Shown: positions 39,711 through 40,539 of the stretch, piece by piece | Layout: each line of letters opens with the position of its first letter | Position numbering within the stretch: the stretch's first letter is position 1 | Assembly: GCA_035705985.1 (NCBI GenBank) | Contig: DASSVP010000089.1 | Span: forward strand, 1 to 40,539 | Length of the DNA stretch: 40,539 nucleotides | Direction: 5' to 3' | Origin: JACVRW01 sp035705985 | GTDB lineage: Bacteria > Actinomycetota > Thermoleophilia > Solirubrobacterales > Thermoleophilaceae | Translations under genes and position numbers: made by a program | The notes under the pieces: model-generated | What the model saw: the letters and a program-made list of their open reading frames with translations, nothing else | What the model was told of the DNA's origin: nothing | The model's database searches: none

Positions 39711-39717
39711 GGGCCCG

Positions 39718-39723
39718 AATCTA
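39718..39723 (-). promoter_or_regulatory. -10 box TAGATT of gloA, sharing the GFA stop codon
   Basis: Minus strand, 7 nt before ATG 39710. Its TAG is the stop (39721-39723) of the upstream gene. Confidence 0.5.
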
Positions 39724-40119
39724 CCCGCCGCCGCGTGGCCGGCTCGGGATGCGCTCGTCCAGCTCGTAGTAGTCGCCCGCGCTGTCGACCCAGATCTGCT
39801 CGGTGGTCTCCAGCCCGGTGGGCCCATCGAGGCAGCCGGCGGCCAGGCTCACCCGGTCGCTGCCCGGCACCCGCCAGAACAGCGATGACCCGCACTCGGA
39901 GCAGAACCCCCGGCGTGCGTCGTACTCGGAGTCGGGGCTGTCGATCCAGCGAAGCCCACGATCCTCGGAGAAGGCGAGGTTCGCCCACGCCGCCTCGCTG
40001 GCGGCCCATACGTGACCAGCCCATCGGCGGCACTCGGTGCAGTGACAGAGATGAACGTCCCGCAGGGCCCCGTTGACCTCGAACGCGACGGCCCCGCAAA
40101 TACAACGCCCCGAAACCAT
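39721..40119 (-). CDS. GFA-family zinc protein (formaldehyde-activating enzyme-like)
   Basis: 132 residues. Zinc/thiol Cys pattern of the GFA (CENP-V/GFA) family: Cys6 and Cys8 (GRCICGAVAF), Cys25, Cys27 and Cys30 (CHCTECRRWAG), Cys73 and Cys76 (GFCSECGSSLFW). Founding members condense glutathione with formaldehyde, but most family members are uncharacterised. Next to gloA it suggests aldehyde handling (inference). TAGCGT ends 6 nt before the ATG. Confidence 0.88.
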   Translation of the reverse strand: MVSGRCICGAVAFEVNGALRDVHLCHCTECRRWAGHVWAASEAAWANLAFSEDRGLRWIDSPDSEYDARRGFCSECGSSLFWRVPGSDRVSLAAGCLDGPTGLETTEQIWVDSAGDYYELDERIPSRPRGGG

Positions 40120-40125
40120 GGGGGA

Positions 40126-40131
40126 ACGCTA
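40126..40131 (-). promoter_or_regulatory. -10 box TAGCGT of the GFA gene
   Basis: Minus strand, 6 nt before ATG 40119 (spacer TCCCCC). Predicts a leaderless transcript. Confidence 0.55.
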
Positions 40132-40166
40132 CCCACGCAAGCGGCGCGGCCGGCGCGCGCGGCGAG

Positions 40167-40539
40167 CTAGCGGTCGGGCCCGACTGCTGAGCCGACTTCC
40201 TCTTCGCGGCCCTGCAGGCGGTCGCGGCCTCGCTGCACGGCCGCGATGAACTTCGTCAGGTTCACCTCGAGGGTGTTCAGGATGTCGTCGGCGTAGTCCT
40301 CGGCGCCCAGGCGGATCTCGCGCTCGCGTGCGCGTGCGTCCTCGATGATCTCGTCGGCCTGGCGCTCGGCCTGCTTCACGATCTCCTCCTCGGAGATCAG
40401 GCGGATCTGCTCCTCGCGCGCCTCGCGGATGATGCGCTCGGCCTCGCGCTTCGCCTCGGCCAGCATCTCCTGGCGCTCCTTGACGATCCAGCGCGCCTGC
40501 TTGATCTCCTCGGGGATCGTCGCGCGCATCTGGTCGAGG
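40167..40539 (-). CDS. SepIVA/DivIVA-like coiled-coil protein, 5' end cut by window
   Basis: The last 123 codons; the start lies beyond the right edge, because the frame continues upstream of the visible Met as LDQMRATIPEEIKQARWIV. The sequence is an almost continuous Glu/Arg/Ala coiled coil (QEMLAEAKREAERIIREARE, QADEIIEDARAREREI) ending with YADDILNTLEVNLTKFIAAVQRGRDRL. It resembles, from memory, mycobacterial SepIVA (Rv2927c), a septum-associated DivIVA-domain protein encoded beside the yceD homologue. Here three genes separate it from yceD. Probably acts at the division site. Confidence 0.75.
   Translation of the reverse strand, partial: LDQMRATIPEEIKQARWIVKERQEMLAEAKREAERIIREAREEQIRLISEEEIVKQAERQADEIIEDARAREREIRLGAEDYADDILNTLEVNLTKFIAAVQRGRDRLQGREEEVGSAVGPDR

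Noticed and set aside
1..40539. CRISPR array, tRNA, rRNA, insertion sequence or riboswitch
   Set aside because: No regularly spaced repeats, no cloverleaf-type sequence with a recognisable T-loop, no transposase and no known riboswitch core were seen by eye; small RNAs could still be missed.

Overview
The window looks like the chromosome of a high-GC actinobacterium. The evidence is the very high GC at third codon positions, a WhiG/FliA sigma factor next to a Xer recombinase, a SepIVA-like protein, F420/deazaflavin-type enzymes, and the housekeeping order acpP-rnc-smc-ftsY ... ffh-rpsP-khpA-rimM-trmD-rplS-lepB-rnhB-yraN-dprA-comM. Thermoleophilia/Solirubrobacterales is my best guess at class level, but that is inference. 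Almost everything is chromosomal housekeeping. I see no tRNA, rRNA, CRISPR array or insertion sequence.

Layout. 1-837: 5' part of an EF-G-like GTPase. 921-5248: one minus-strand operon, Xer recombinase > WhiG/FliA sigma > PAS-PAS-PP2C phosphatase fused to an anti-sigma-type ATPase > STAS antagonist, i.e. a partner-switching module. 5265-5549: small unknown gene. 5619-6653: L,D-transpeptidase. 6718-9644: HAD phosphatase, acyltransferase and GalE2-like SDR, divergent from an alpha/beta hydrolase. 10767-13299: ilvD with two small unknown genes. 13373-14535: unknown gene and thiD. 14612-17624: comM-dprA-yraN, overlapping by their stop/start codons. 17639-21741: FMN-binding protein, rnhB, lepB, rplS, trmD, rimM, khpA, rpsP. 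21799-26960: ffh, DDN-type nitroreductase, SPFH and NfeD membrane pair, cystathionine gamma-synthase-like enzyme, ftsY. 26961-27332: Cys-rich secreted-looking reading frame running in frame into ftsY. 27420-32857: smc, rnc, acpP, plsX, rpmF. 32911-37313: a block lying between rpmF and its usual partner yceD, holding a GMC oxidoreductase, an epimerase, an ECF41/SigJ sigma factor and two half-size YeeE/YedE sulfur transporters. 37316-40539: yceD, secreted beta-propeller-like protein, glyoxalase I, GFA-family protein, SepIVA-like protein.

The most interesting signals are regulatory. (1) About sixteen gene starts have a TANNNT -10 hexamer, often GCTAGC(C/G)T, 6-12 nt upstream of the start codon and usually no Shine-Dalgarno sequence, which points to widespread leaderless or near-leaderless transcription. 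In one divergent pair the two -10 boxes overlap. (2) The epimerase-sigJ operon carries TGTCACA-N16-CGTC, the bipartite ECF41 autoregulatory promoter, placed over the end of the GMC oxidoreductase gene. (3) rplS is preceded by an intrinsic terminator whose U-tract ends at its start codon. (4) RNase III lacks two of the four canonical metal-ligand acids. (5) ftsY is fused in frame to an upstream Cys-rich segment with a signal-peptide-like N-terminus.
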